NCBI RefSeq assembly: GCF_001590785.1
Contig: NZ_LTAO01000036.1
Coordinates: 788-64,787 of the forward strand
Direction of reading: 5' to 3'
From: Alkalihalobacillus trypoxylicola
GTDB taxonomy: Bacteria; Bacillota; Bacilli; Bacillales; Bacillaceae_D
DNA: 64,000 nucleotides
In this document: positions 26,760 to 35,797 of the stretch, piece after piece
Layout of the letters: every line of letters begins with the position of its first letter
Position numbering within the stretch: the stretch's first letter is position 1
Notes under the pieces: model-generated
Seen by the model: the letters and a program-made list of their open reading frames with translations, nothing else
Told to the model about the DNA's origin: nothing
Databases searched by the model: none
Made by a program: the position numbers and the translations under genes

Positions 26760-27545
26760 TTATAGCAAACCGACCATCTTTAAGCCATGTAAAATTCCAT
26801 CTTCTTCTACAGCTTTTGTTACATAACGAGCAGCCTGTTTCGCTTCTTCCTCACCATTCCCCATTGCTACACTATTTTCGATTTGCTTTAGCATTTCAAT
26901 GTCATTGAGTCCATCGCCAAAGGCATATTGCTGTTCTTTTGAGAAGCCTAAACGCTCGACAACTTTTTCGATACCTATTGCCTTTGAACCGCCCTTTGGA
27001 ACAATATCTGCTGACATAGAATGCCAACGTACAAAATCAAAATCTTTAAATTTCTCTTCATATTTTAGCTCTTCTGGAGCCTTATTAAATAATAATGATT
27101 GGTAAATTTCACGGCCTTTATAAAATTCAGGATCATGAGAAGGAAATTGATAAATTTTTAAACTATTAATGCTCTCTTTTATATAATGGTGGTCTTCTCC
27201 AACATTCGCTTTCATTTCTTCATGATTCATGAATACAACCGGATGTTCATTCTCCAATGCGTATTCCGTTAACTTCTCTAGCCCTTCTGAATTTAGAGGA
27301 TTTCTATATATAACCTCACCCTTTAGTACAACATATTGCCCATTATAACTGACGTATGTATCGATACCTAGCTCTTCCCTAAGCTCTTTAAACATAAATG
27401 GTGCGCGCCCAGTAGCGATAGCCACTTCATGACCTAATTCTTTTAATTTAAAAATAGACTCTTTAGTAGAATTGGGTAACTTCTTTTCTTCCGTTAATAA
27501 AGTTCCATCGATATCAAAAAATATCACACTTTTATCTTTTTTCAT
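26760..27545 (-). CDS. Cof-type HAD-IIB phosphatase (YkrA-like)
   Basis: The 261-residue protein has all four HAD motifs: FFDIDGTLL with D11 and D13, IATGR, the lysine in PKGGSKAIGIEKV and GDGLNDIEML. The cap is the C2B type inserted in the middle. The family dephosphorylates sugar phosphates or flavin and PLP-type cofactors in the cytoplasm. The exact substrate cannot be read from the sequence. Confidence 0.88.
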   Translation of the reverse strand: MKKDKSVIFFDIDGTLLTEEKKLPNSTKESIFKLKELGHEVAIATGRAPFMFKELREELGIDTYVSYNGQYVVLKGEVIYRNPLNSEGLEKLTEYALENEHPVVFMNHEEMKANVGEDHHYIKESINSLKIYQFPSHDPEFYKGREIYQSLLFNKAPEELKYEEKFKDFDFVRWHSMSADIVPKGGSKAIGIEKVVERLGFSKEQQYAFGDGLNDIEMLKQIENSVAMGNGEEEAKQAARYVTKAVEEDGILHGLKMVGLL

Positions 27546-27704
27546 TCGTATGCTCCCTCATTCCTAAAATTCTCTCCTATATCTCTATCTTTATTATGAC
27601 GTAACATAGAGTTATTAATCAACAATCTATATCATAAATGATAAAACTCTCTCTATCTACTTCTAAAAATTTGGAAAAACCTTGTATAATTTTTAACTTC
27701 ATAT

Positions 27705-27950
27705 TTGAATCCATTTCATCATTCATATCTTATAATGAAAACCAAATGATTTGGTTTTTGATTTTCACTTTAGGTAGATGCTTTCCAAAGGGCTTATCTT
27801 CAGCTAACTCTGACTATGCAGAGCGTCGTCAGAGTGGATCTTCAAACGGCGCTCATCCTTTTGGAGTCACTACCTACCGTTTCAATTATGAAGTTAATGA
27901 ACAAACATTCAAGACATATTTATAATGAATGGTCTGTTTGAATCACTTAA
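27705..27950 (+). repeat. Family A intergenic element, copy A3
   Basis: The left end ATTTGAATCCATTTCATCATTC and the complete core are present. The right end runs to GGTCTGTTTGAATCACTT and then directly into copy A4, giving a head-to-tail dimer. Confidence 0.82.
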
Positions 27951-28204
27951 ACCCATTTCATCATCTCTGTCTTTTAATGAAAACGGAACGATTTGGTTTT
28001 TAATTTTCACTTTAGGTAGATGCTTTCCCAAGGGCTTGTCCTCAGCTAACTCTGACTACGCAGAGCTTCGCCAGAGTGGATCTTCAGACTGCGCTCATCC
28101 TTTGGGAGTCACTACCTTCCGTTTTAATCATGAAGTTAATGAACAAACATTCAAGACATATTTAGTAAGAAACATTCGGTTTTAATTTGTTTATAGAGCA
28201 CTCA
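27951..28204 (+). repeat. Family A intergenic element, copy A4
   Basis: The second unit of the dimer starts at CCATTTCATCATC and keeps the full core and the right end CATTCGGTTTTAATTTG, then TTATAGAGCA. The dimer fills the divergent gap between the HAD gene and the next plus-strand gene; 27546-27704 and 28205-28331 show nothing else. Confidence 0.82.
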
Positions 28205-28331
28205 TCTGTAAAAAAAAAAGCAACCCGAAGTAAATTCTAGTATTTACTCTCACTTTTCGATAGAATGGACATAGCTATTTTGAAGACCGATTATTTTTAC
28301 ATAAACTCTTCAGCAAAGGAGATGATAATTC

Positions 28332-28976
28332 TTGGAGGTTATCATTAATTTCGGGCTTTTTTTCCTTTTTGTTCTTTTTATTGCTGTTTTAAGCACACTA
28401 GCAAAAAAATACCCTTTCTTAAGGTCGATTGGTAAAGTCATCAAATATGTGTTAATTGCGATAGCTTTTCTTTTTTTTATATTACTTTCGATAGTTGTAT
28501 ACAGCTCACTTGCCTTTATTACGATTAGCACTTTTTCTTTCTTTTTAGAAAATCCGCCTTTTTTAGTGAATGGTGAGAGATTTAACGCTTTTATGGCTGA
28601 TGAAGCAGTTTTTAAACTCGTTGTGTCTTTTGGAATTTTTTATTTCCTCATTAATATAATCAGTATATTTGGCTTTGGATTTTTAAAGCTTCACTACTGG
28701 GTGCAAAAACTATTCGTTACTTTGACAACAAGTCTCGCTACGATTTTCATTTTCCCTTTATTAATACAATCCTTATTCACTGATGTTTATATTAGTGTAT
28801 CAGGAGGACTGATTCTTGTTGTCGTCATTTTAATACTAGCTATCTCTCAATTAATCCGCAGAGAAAAAAGAGCTTATGAGCGTTACAGGCATCCATTTAA
28901 ATACTACCGCGATAGGTTAATCCCTTGGATTAAAACTGGTAAGGATCCTGGTAAAAATGATCCTTATAATTATTAA
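28332..28976 (+). CDS. Unknown integral membrane protein, 214 residues
   Basis: I do not recognise this family. The start is a TTG with AAAGGAG about 10 nt upstream. Five hydrophobic helices are visible (about residues 2-20, 34-60, 90-115, 125-148 and 155-178), followed by a basic, aromatic cytoplasmic tail RREKRAYERYRHPFKYYRDR. It is monocistronic and ends before a perfect palindrome. Confidence 0.7.
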   Translation: MEVIINFGLFFLFVLFIAVLSTLAKKYPFLRSIGKVIKYVLIAIAFLFFILLSIVVYSSLAFITISTFSFFLENPPFLVNGERFNAFMADEAVFKLVVSFGIFYFLINIISIFGFGFLKLHYWVQKLFVTLTTSLATIFIFPLLIQSLFTDVYISVSGGLILVVVILILAISQLIRREKRAYERYRHPFKYYRDRLIPWIKTGKDPGKNDPYNY

Positions 28977-28982
28977 TAACGA

Positions 28983-29020
28983 ATAAAGGTGAATTTGAGT
29001 ATACTCAAATTCACCTTTAT
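28983..29020. terminator. 38-bp perfect palindrome between convergent genes
   Basis: Positions 28983-29001 are the exact reverse complement of 29002-29020, so the RNA would form a stem of about 17 bp with a minimal loop. It lies between convergent genes and probably stops transcription both ways, although neither strand has a strong U run after it. Confidence 0.7.
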
Positions 29021-29076
29021 CTATTGATGACTTACCCCTTTTTTGTAAAACTACAAGTAAAGCACTTTCTCATTTT

Positions 29077-30456
29077 TTAATAATTTACATCCAAAATTAA
29101 ATCTTCATGGACTTCTAAAATTCGATCTGGATAAAGGAGATTTGTAACAGACTCTTTCATCGCTGGGAAAATTAGTTGAACTTGATCATCCTTCACTTTA
29201 AAGCCTTCTGGTGCATAATAGGCTTTCGAAACTTCGTTGAACACATACAACGCATCATACGGGAAAAATTCTAGTTCAAACTGTGGTTGCACGGTCACAA
29301 TCGTTTCATTTGCTAAATATTGGATTCCTTTAATGTCGAAAGAGTAATTCCCCATTTCATAAGAGCTGTTTTCTTGAAGAAGATAGCCTTCTCTATTCTC
29401 AAAGTGATAGTCCAGTAGAAACGGTACCACTTTAAAAGAATCATTCTCTTTTGGTACGGCAAATCCAATATAGGTCTCATCATAATCATAATGAATGGTT
29501 CTATTTTCGATTAATTCTTTATGTTCATCAAAAAATACATTGTACTCCACTGCATACTGTGTCGAGTATAATTTATGTCCCTGAGTTATCCACATTCCAG
29601 CTTCATCCTGAACATAGCTATATGCAACCTGAGCGTGGTCCTGATTCTTTTCTTTTGGTGTTCTCATCCATCCTTCAAATATCGCTGTTTCTTCATGCTC
29701 TCTGTAATATTGCAACGAAATCGCTGTATTTTCTGAAATCGTGTTCGCAAAATCAATTTCTTCATAAATTAAATCTGAAGTGTTTTGCTTGGTTAGTTCT
29801 TCTGAGAGTGTCCAATTCCCTTCGATTCCGTATAAGCTTTCAATAGTAACCTCCCAATTAACGGTGTCAGCGAATAGCTCCTGGCTCAAATCTAAAAAGT
29901 TAAAGTTTAAAGAATCATATTCAATGAAGACATAATCAATTATGTGCTGATCACTATTTTCATATAGTGGACCGGTTTTATGAATTGGAACTTCATTTCC
30001 ATCAATATAAACCTTCATATTATAATAAATATTCTGAGTTTCAGATAATAAAGGAACCGAGTCACTCGTTATCTCAAAAGCAAAAGCAAGCTGATTTTGG
30101 TCATAAAGAATTTCGTGTATCGCTACTTTAATTCCATCAGCTTCTGCTACTAAATCAACACTTTTAATATTGCCCTCTTGTTCTGCACGATGATAATATT
30201 CACCAATTTGTTCTAAACTTACAACATGTTCGCCTTCTCCCTGTTGGGTGCTCTCCTGATCAGAAAGAGTCAAAAGAATAACACCGACTATACCAATCAT
30301 TAATATTGAAGCCATGCTCATGATGAGCTTTTGTTTTCTTTTAGGCTTTTGATTTTTCGCTATGTCAATTGCCTGATCGATAGACATTTGTAGCTTTTCT
30401 TTGGGGATTTGAATTTCATCTATTGATTCTTTAATATTTCGTTCGAACTTCTCCAT
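29077..30456 (-). CDS. Anti-sigma factor-like membrane protein (DUF4179/DUF5643 type)
   Basis: The protein has 459 residues: a short cytoplasmic N-terminus (1-43), a single membrane helix (about 44-64: LIMSMASILMIGIVGVILLTL) and a large extracytoplasmic beta-rich region (EADGIKVAIHEILYDQNQLAFAFEI is typical of DUF4179). The gene starts 26 nt inside the upstream ECF sigma gene, so the pair is translationally coupled. By topology and linkage it should hold the sigma factor at the membrane and release it on an envelope signal, which is unknown. Confidence 0.82.
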   Translation of the reverse strand: MEKFERNIKESIDEIQIPKEKLQMSIDQAIDIAKNQKPKRKQKLIMSMASILMIGIVGVILLTLSDQESTQQGEGEHVVSLEQIGEYYHRAEQEGNIKSVDLVAEADGIKVAIHEILYDQNQLAFAFEITSDSVPLLSETQNIYYNMKVYIDGNEVPIHKTGPLYENSDQHIIDYVFIEYDSLNFNFLDLSQELFADTVNWEVTIESLYGIEGNWTLSEELTKQNTSDLIYEEIDFANTISENTAISLQYYREHEETAIFEGWMRTPKEKNQDHAQVAYSYVQDEAGMWITQGHKLYSTQYAVEYNVFFDEHKELIENRTIHYDYDETYIGFAVPKENDSFKVVPFLLDYHFENREGYLLQENSSYEMGNYSFDIKGIQYLANETIVTVQPQFELEFFPYDALYVFNEVSKAYYAPEGFKVKDDQVQLIFPAMKESVTNLLYPDRILEVHEDLILDVNY

Positions 30457-30967
30457 ATAAAACCCCTCCTTTTTCTAAGTGCTGCTTCATTTGTTCTAAT
30501 GTCCGAGAAAGACGCGATTTAATGGTACCCTCTGGTTTATTTAAAATCTCTGAAATTTCTTTTATAGAATATCCATAGTAGAATCTAAGAATAATAAGTG
30601 ATTTTTGCTCCGCTTTTAAACGGTCAAATTCCTTATCAATTAATAATTTATTGATAATATCACTCTCATCGTTTCTATTACTCTCTGTTCTTTCCGGGTC
30701 TAAGAAGACGACTTCTCGTTTTTTTCTAACAGCATCTATTGCCGTATTAATTAAGATTCTTGTCAGCCATGTCGAAAAATAATGGATCTCGTCTAACTTT
30801 TCAAAATTACGATAACCTTTAATAACAGCATCCTGTACGATATCTAGTGCATCCTGTTCATTTTTTACAAAGGAATAGGCAACTCGATAGAGCTTTTCTT
30901 GCTCATCTTTAAGTAATTCCTCAAAGCTAGGACGCTGGCTTTTTTTCATTCTCTGAAATATCTTCAC
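30431..30967 (-). CDS. ECF RNA polymerase sigma factor (SigV/SigM-like)
   Basis: The protein has about 178 residues with region 2 (LYRVAYSFVKNEQDALDIVQDAVIKGYRN and YFSTWLTRILINTAIDAVRKK) and region 4 (YGYSIKEISEILNKPEGTIKSRLSRTLEQMKQHL). The frame opens at 30988, but GTG 30967 (VKIFQRMKKSQ) has AGGAGGGG at 7 nt and is the likely start. It overlaps the anti-sigma gene. I could not identify a clear TGAAAC/CGTC autoregulatory promoter upstream. Confidence 0.88.
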   Translation of the reverse strand: MKIFQRMKKSQRPSFEELLKDEQEKLYRVAYSFVKNEQDALDIVQDAVIKGYRNFEKLDEIHYFSTWLTRILINTAIDAVRKKREVVFLDPERTESNRNDESDIINKLLIDKEFDRLKAEQKSLIILRFYYGYSIKEISEILNKPEGTIKSRLSRTLEQMKQHLEKGGVLYGEVRTKY

Positions 30968-31261
30968 ATCTTCTCCCCTCCTTTTCATACATTAGACCTT
31001 TTACTACTTTCATTCGTTCCATTTATTTTTTCAAACTTATATTTTTTTCAATTTCAACTTTATTGAATCTGAAATCGTACCGTTATGTACTTTTAAAAAA
31101 AGCCATGTAAACTAAGCTTTTTCGCTCATTTCATCATATACTAAAAAACCAACAAAAAAAGACATTTTTATTGCTTATTATGAAAGTCAAGTAAAAATGA
31201 AACGGTGAGATTGTGTTGCCCTTCTTTCCGATTGTGTGGAATAAACAAAGAAAAGAAGTAA

Positions 31262-31500
31262 TTCTATTGGAAGGTACAAGGCTAGATAAGGGAAAAGAGG
31301 CGAAAGAGAAGGCTCTATTGGATCGAAGAAGTCTCTAATTTAGAAAATGCGGGAAAAGAGAAAGCTCTATTGGACTAGAAATAGCTCTGATACAAAAAAA
31401 GAACGAAAGAGAGAACCCTATCCGACTGAAAATAGCTCTGATTCAGAAAAAGAGGTAAAAGGAGCAGTTCTATTGGAAAAAAAACAGTCCTTCCATTCAT
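31262..31500 (+). repeat. Degenerate 51-52-bp tandem repeat, five units
   Basis: The landmark TCTATTGGA or its variant starts at 31262, 31313, 31365, 31416 and 31468, a period of 51, 52, 51 and 52 bp. Each unit also carries GAAAGAG and AGCTCTGAT or related words. It is purine-rich on the plus strand. A 60-codon open frame crosses it, but it has no ribosome binding site and is probably chance. The rest of the gap (30989-31261) shows no gene. Confidence 0.75.
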
Positions 31501-31585
31501 TTTTAGGCAATAATTCTGTCATTAACTAACTAAATAAAGAAACACCATTAACCAGTTTTCTCAATTAGCATAACGTCAACACAAT

Positions 31586-31627
31586 AAAAAACTCCTTTGA
31601 GAATTCATTTTCTCTCAGGAGTTTTGT
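31586..31627 (-). terminator. Terminator of the ytrA-type operon
   Basis: On the minus strand AAAACTCCT and AGGAGTTTT form an outer stem with an inner GAGAA/TTCTC, followed by TTTTTATTG. It lies 20 nt past the last stop codon. Confidence 0.85.
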
Positions 31628-31645
31628 CTACGAACTGCTAGACTT

Positions 31646-32359
31646 TTAAAAATTAATTAATTGATGATATAACTCTTCTTCGTTAATTTGTATCTCTACG
31701 TTCTCAGGAACAGCGATGTGAAGAATGTCATGGTAAATTACTCCACTATAAGGCTCTCTTAACGAATGATTTTGAAATTGTTGAATCGGAAACTCTGGTT
31801 CGAAAAGCTGAACGTACCATTCTTCCTCGGGCGTTGCCCAAATTAGACGATTGCTTTCGAGCTCAAACTGAGAGGTAGGAGAAAATTCGCTAATTTCATA
31901 ATCAAAAACTAATGAAGGGCCCTTTATTAGAGAAACTTCTACTACTCCATCATTTTCTCGCTTTTTTTCTATAAAAAGCTCTTCATAATAATAATAATCA
32001 CCCGTTCTCACGATGGATAATGTATCTCCTTCAAAGGAATAGCTCCATTGGTGGTCAATATCTTCTGAATTAATTTGATCAAACTGACCTTCTAGTATCA
32101 AATCTCTATAGGAATCTAGCTTTTCCCCTTCTTGATGATAGCTGGCTTGATCGAATTTTTCCCAAGCCATCACTCGTTCTTCCTTCGTAAACGAAAATAC
32201 TGCTGGCGATAATAATAAAATCCCTACATACACTGCCAATATGATATAAATCCCATTTTTTGATGGAGAACGGAATGCTCTCCTTTGAATGAACAAACAA
32301 ATCACGAAAATAACCCCTATTATCAAAGCAAAAAATAATAAGCTAATCATAACATTCAT
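31646..32359 (-). CDS. Unknown membrane-anchored protein of ABC operon, 237 residues
   Basis: Two N-terminal helices (about 3-25 and 38-58) are followed by an extracytoplasmic domain of about 175 residues rich in acidic and aromatic residues. I recognise no family. Its start overlaps the permease stop codon by one base, so it belongs to the GntR-ABC operon and may be an accessory sensor or permease subunit. Confidence 0.65.
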   Translation of the reverse strand: MNVMISLLFFALIIGVIFVICLFIQRRAFRSPSKNGIYIILAVYVGILLLSPAVFSFTKEERVMAWEKFDQASYHQEGEKLDSYRDLILEGQFDQINSEDIDHQWSYSFEGDTLSIVRTGDYYYYEELFIEKKRENDGVVEVSLIKGPSLVFDYEISEFSPTSQFELESNRLIWATPEEEWYVQLFEPEFPIQQFQNHSLREPYSGVIYHDILHIAVPENVEIQINEEELYHQLINF

Positions 32360-33099
32360 TAATCTCGAACCTCCAATCTATTCGATACAAGTAGAGAAAT
32401 ACTAAAGAAAAAAGTAATAGAGACTAAGATTGCCACTACAAATAACAAAAATGATTGCTGCATAAAAAACCAATCTCCCATAAAAGCTAAAAATCCATTT
32501 AATTGATTAGGAGTTTGAGATAAAATGAGAATGGCGATAAAAAAGCTTGGAATGATGATTATAAATAATTTATGCCAATGCACGAGTATTCCTACAAAAT
32601 AACCAAAAGCACTGAATAACCAGACATAGCTAATTGTTGCGATTATACCAGCAAACGTAATGATTAATGAATCCGCGCTAACATATGCCAATTGCATATC
32701 ACTCAACAAAATCATTTTTACAATTCTAATTACATACCCTGATAAAAAAGCAGTCACCCCTCCTATTACCGAAGCTGTTAATAGAAAACATATATTAGAA
32801 AGTAGCTGGCTTAATTTATTTGAAACATAGGTAAAATCTTCATACCGATTAGCTTTAGAAGTTAACGTATTTCCTATAATAAATCCCCAAATAAACGTGA
32901 ATACGATAACTATATTGGCATTAATCACTTCTACACTTACCAAGCTAGAACTAAACATAGACGTGTTCATTACTGAAGATAACAAAATCCCTATTATTTG
33001 TATCCAAAGTAAAGATGAGAAAAAACTGTTATTTGCGCTTATTTTAAATTTCCATTGCTTATATACAATACTGAGAAAATTTCCATTATTTGAAGACAT
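32359..33099 (-). CDS. ABC transporter permease (YtrC/YtrD-like)
   Basis: This 246-residue protein has six predicted helices and no long soluble domain, in line with ABC-2 exporter permeases. It overlaps the upstream ATPase gene by 14 nt. It should form the channel for the YtrB-like ATPase. Substrate unknown; ytr systems of bacilli respond to cell-wall-active peptides. Confidence 0.75.
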   Translation of the reverse strand: MSSNNGNFLSIVYKQWKFKISANNSFFSSLLWIQIIGILLSSVMNTSMFSSSLVSVEVINANIVIVFTFIWGFIIGNTLTSKANRYEDFTYVSNKLSQLLSNICFLLTASVIGGVTAFLSGYVIRIVKMILLSDMQLAYVSADSLIITFAGIIATISYVWLFSAFGYFVGILVHWHKLFIIIIPSFFIAILILSQTPNQLNGFLAFMGDWFFMQQSFLLFVVAILVSITFFFSISLLVSNRLEVRD

Positions 33100-33982
33100 C
33101 CTCTATCCCTCCTTTTTTCTCATCGGTTAAGTAGACACAAGTATCACTTGCTGATACTGCCGACACTTTGAAACCTAGCTTCTTCGCTTTTTCGATTTTA
33201 TTAGCATCGCTATTTTGAACAATCAATGTAATCGAAGCGTCTGTCAGCTTTTTCTCCGATAACACATTCATGTGATCCGCCCATTCACGCACACCTTTTG
33301 CTTCCCCTGTAATCGCTATCGCATATTGCTTCAATTCTTCAATAGGGACATGTAGCTTTACGTTGCCTTTATCAATTAGTACAACATCCTCGATTAAGTT
33401 TTCAATTTCATCCAAATGATGGCTTGATAGCAAAATGGTACGAGGAGTTTGTATATAATCTTTTATTAAAGCTCGATAAAAATCCTGCCGAACAGAAAGG
33501 TCCATTCCAGTAGTAGGTTCATCTAATACCGTTATTTCGGCAGCTGTTGCTAAACCAAAAATGACATTAAAGGTGCTTTTCGTACCTTTCGATAATTGAG
33601 TGTGACTCTGCTTCAAGTTGATTGAAAAATAATTTAGTAACTTTTGCGCTAATTCCATATTCCAGTTTGGGTAAAAGCTCTCTCCGTGTCCGAGTATCTC
33701 TTGTAGTGTTAAGGATGGAGAAAAGTACATATGATCATCAACATAAACCGTTTTCTCTGAAACTTCTAATTGATTAAAGGGAGGTAGTCCAAGCACTTTG
33801 ATTTGGCCGCTGGTCGGTTTAATAAAACCAGTAATTAATTTTAGTAATGTCGTTTTTCCTACACCGTTTCGACCCACAATTCCTGTTAGCTTATTTTCTC
33901 CGATATTCAAAGATAATTGGTCAAGTGCTATTTTTTTACGATAGATTTTAGAAACTTTTTCTACTTGAATGCTGCTGCTCAT
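33086..33982 (-). CDS. ytrB: ABC transporter ATP-binding protein (YtrB-like)
   Basis: The protein has 298 residues: Walker A GRNGVGKTTL, signature region QLSKGTKSTFNVIFGLA, Walker B ITVLDEPTTGMDL and H-loop LLSSHHL. The LSKGTKS signature in place of LSGGQ is typical of the YtrB/BcrA-like export subfamily. A C-terminal domain of about 85 residues follows. It overlaps the GntR gene by 4 nt (ATGA). Confidence 0.85.
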   Translation of the reverse strand: MSSSIQVEKVSKIYRKKIALDQLSLNIGENKLTGIVGRNGVGKTTLLKLITGFIKPTSGQIKVLGLPPFNQLEVSEKTVYVDDHMYFSPSLTLQEILGHGESFYPNWNMELAQKLLNYFSINLKQSHTQLSKGTKSTFNVIFGLATAAEITVLDEPTTGMDLSVRQDFYRALIKDYIQTPRTILLSSHHLDEIENLIEDVVLIDKGNVKLHVPIEELKQYAIAITGEAKGVREWADHMNVLSEKKLTDASITLIVQNSDANKIEKAKKLGFKVSAVSASDTCVYLTDEKKGGIEDVFK

Positions 33983-34377
33983 TTCTTTTCTCCTCCTTTC
34001 ACCTCTTGATTCATTTCCTGCACGAGCTTAATGATCTCTTCTTCCTCTATCGAGAGTCGATAAGCCTCAAGTACGAGCTCATAAACAAGCTTTTTAAAAT
34101 TTTGTTCTTTTCTCTCGACTAAAATAACTTGCTTTGCATTTTTAGTAACAAACATGCCCAGCCCCCGTTTCTTATATAAAATTCCTTTGTCTACCAATAT
34201 ATTTAATCCTTTAGCAGCCGTTGCCGGATTAATCGTAAACATTTCGGCCAATTGATATTGAGAAAAGACCTTCTCATCCATTTGGAAATGTTCATGTATA
34301 ATTTCCGTCTCTAACCATTCTGCTATTTGAACGTAAATTGGTTTTGCATCATCTGAATGATTTAACACTATAAACAC
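33979..34377 (-). CDS. ytrA: GntR-family repressor (YtrA subfamily)
   Basis: This 132-residue protein is a winged helix (DDAKPIYVQIAEWLETEIIHEHFQMDEKVFSQYQLAEMFTINPATAAKGLNILVDKGILYKKRGLGMFV) with a short helical tail rather than a large effector domain, the hallmark of the YtrA subfamily. It heads the ABC operon and has a long palindrome directly upstream, so it most likely represses the operon. The inducer is unknown, though cell-wall antibiotics induce homologues. Confidence 0.88.
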   Translation of the reverse strand: MFIVLNHSDDAKPIYVQIAEWLETEIIHEHFQMDEKVFSQYQLAEMFTINPATAAKGLNILVDKGILYKKRGLGMFVTKNAKQVILVERKEQNFKKLVYELVLEAYRLSIEEEEIIKLVQEMNQEVKGGEKK

Positions 34378-34391
34378 CTCCCACCTCTCAA

Positions 34392-34423
34392 ATATAGTGC
34401 ATTACTGTTGTAATGTACTATAT
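34392..34423. promoter_or_regulatory. YtrA operator
   Basis: Arms ATATAGTGCATTAC (34392-34405) and GTAATGTACTATAT (34410-34423) are inverted with one mismatch around TGTT. It lies 15 nt upstream of the ytrA start. The AGTGCA...TGTACT parts resemble the AGTGTA-N13-TACACT operator of YtrA. Confidence 0.78.
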
Positions 34424-34465
34424 ACTTATTTCCAGCATTTTGCAACTATATTTTTAAAAATAAAA

Positions 34466-34513
34466 TAAAAAAAGCCTGACGAGTGCTCTTTTAGAGACAA
34501 ATCGCCAGACTTC
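34466..34513 (-). terminator. Terminator of the yknXYZ-like operon
   Basis: On the minus strand AAGTCTGGCGA pairs with TCGTCAGGCTT (G-T pairs allowed), followed by TTTTTATTTTA. It lies about 37 nt past the stop codon. Confidence 0.8.
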
Positions 34514-34549
34514 CCTTATATAGATAGATAATGATTAAAGGATTATTGA

Positions 34550-35797
34550 TTATTCATAACGTAGTGCGTCGACAGGCTGTAGCTTCGATGCCTTTAAAGA
34601 AGGTAAAATTCCAAATACGACACCTACAAACATCGAGAATAATAAGCCTCCCAAAATAGCAGGAACAGATATTAAAAATGGCATGGTCGTAAAGTGTGAA
34701 ATTAATTTTGCAATCCCTATGCCCGATGCAATTCCGATTACACCACCTAAGCTTGTTAAAACGATCGCCTCTGTTAAGAATTGAAATAATATAACATGCC
34801 TTTTTGCTCCTAATGCTTTTTTAATTCCAATCTCCCTAGTTCTCTCGGTCACAGAAACGAGCATGATATTCATGACCCCAATTCCACCAACAAGTAATGA
34901 AATACTTGCAATACCACCTAAAAGCAGTGCAAAAGACTGTGTCATCGATCTCATCTGCTCTTCGATTTGCTGTAAATCCTTCACCATATACATCGCATTT
35001 TGCATATCAACGGGATGAAGGTCTGCATTTAATAAATTTGCTGCCATAACACCAGCACCTTGAATAGAGTCTGAATTAATTGCTTGTACTGATATCTGTG
35101 TCGGTGCATCAAAGCCTTCAACTAAAGGCCAAATACCTTTAGGAACGTAAGCTTTAGGTTCAGCATAATAATAACCACCAAAGAAATCATCGTCCATTTC
35201 TTCATTAGTATTATCTGAAAATATACCAATTACACGAAATGGTAGCCCTGCTAAATCAATCGTGCTTCCTAAGACAAAACCATCAGGAAACAGTTCATCC
35301 CTAGCTTCCTCATTGAGCATTATATATTGATATCTACCTTGATACTCCTCTTCACTGAGCGAACGACCTTCAATGACCTCGACAGGAAATAGTTCTAAAT
35401 AGGTTTCATCAATTCCAAACATTTGAAACCAAGCCGAATTAGTTAAATAATAAGCTTCGCCACCCCAGGATTGATGGTAAGTAGAAATCACATTGACGAG
35501 TGGATCTCCCTGAATCATTTCTAGTGTTTCTTCTTTTATTGGGGGAGTAGGCATATAGGACATATCTCCTCCATAATACCATTCATCTCCCATATTTCTT
35601 GAGTCTTCATAAACAACATTAATCGTATTATTACCAAGACCAATCATCTCTCGTGTTAAAACCTCTCGTTGCCCTTCAATAATAGAGACGATTGCAATGA
35701 CTGCCGCTATCCCAATGATTACACCTAGCATCGTTAAAAGTGACCTCATTTTATGAGCAAAGATGGATTGAAATGAGAGTTTAATATTTTCGAACAT
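34550..35797 (-). CDS. yknZ: MacB/FtsX-type ABC export permease (YknZ-like)
   Basis: The protein has 415 residues with the MacB layout: helix 1 (about 17-40, SLLTMLGVIIGIAAVIAIVSI), a large extracytoplasmic core domain (about 45-275) and three C-terminal helices (FALLLGGIASISLLVGGIGVMNIMLVSVTERTREIGIKKALGA is the conserved FtsX segment). Its stop and the upstream ATPase stop overlap tightly. With the adaptor and ATPase it forms a YknXYZ-type mechanotransmission exporter; homologues protect against the SdpC toxin. Confidence 0.87.
   Translation of the reverse strand: MFENIKLSFQSIFAHKMRSLLTMLGVIIGIAAVIAIVSIIEGQREVLTREMIGLGNNTINVVYEDSRNMGDEWYYGGDMSYMPTPPIKEETLEMIQGDPLVNVISTYHQSWGGEAYYLTNSAWFQMFGIDETYLELFPVEVIEGRSLSEEEYQGRYQYIMLNEEARDELFPDGFVLGSTIDLAGLPFRVIGIFSDNTNEEMDDDFFGGYYYAEPKAYVPKGIWPLVEGFDAPTQISVQAINSDSIQGAGVMAANLLNADLHPVDMQNAMYMVKDLQQIEEQMRSMTQSFALLLGGIASISLLVGGIGVMNIMLVSVTERTREIGIKKALGAKRHVILFQFLTEAIVLTSLGGVIGIASGIGIAKLISHFTTMPFLISVPAILGGLLFSMFVGVVFGILPSLKASKLQPVDALRYE

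Noticed and set aside
27638-28185. Two adjacent similar open frames (95 and 86 codons) sharing SSANSDYAE and GVTT motifs
   Set aside because: Both are translations of family A repeat copies, with no ribosome binding site; the same frame appears in other copies of the repeat.
31262-31500. Possible CRISPR array
   Set aside because: The units are contiguous and degenerate with no unique spacers, and no cas gene is near.
31347-31529. 60-codon frame with repeated NSSD units
   Set aside because: It reads through the 51-52-bp tandem repeat. The repetition explains the frame, and the period is not a constant multiple of three.
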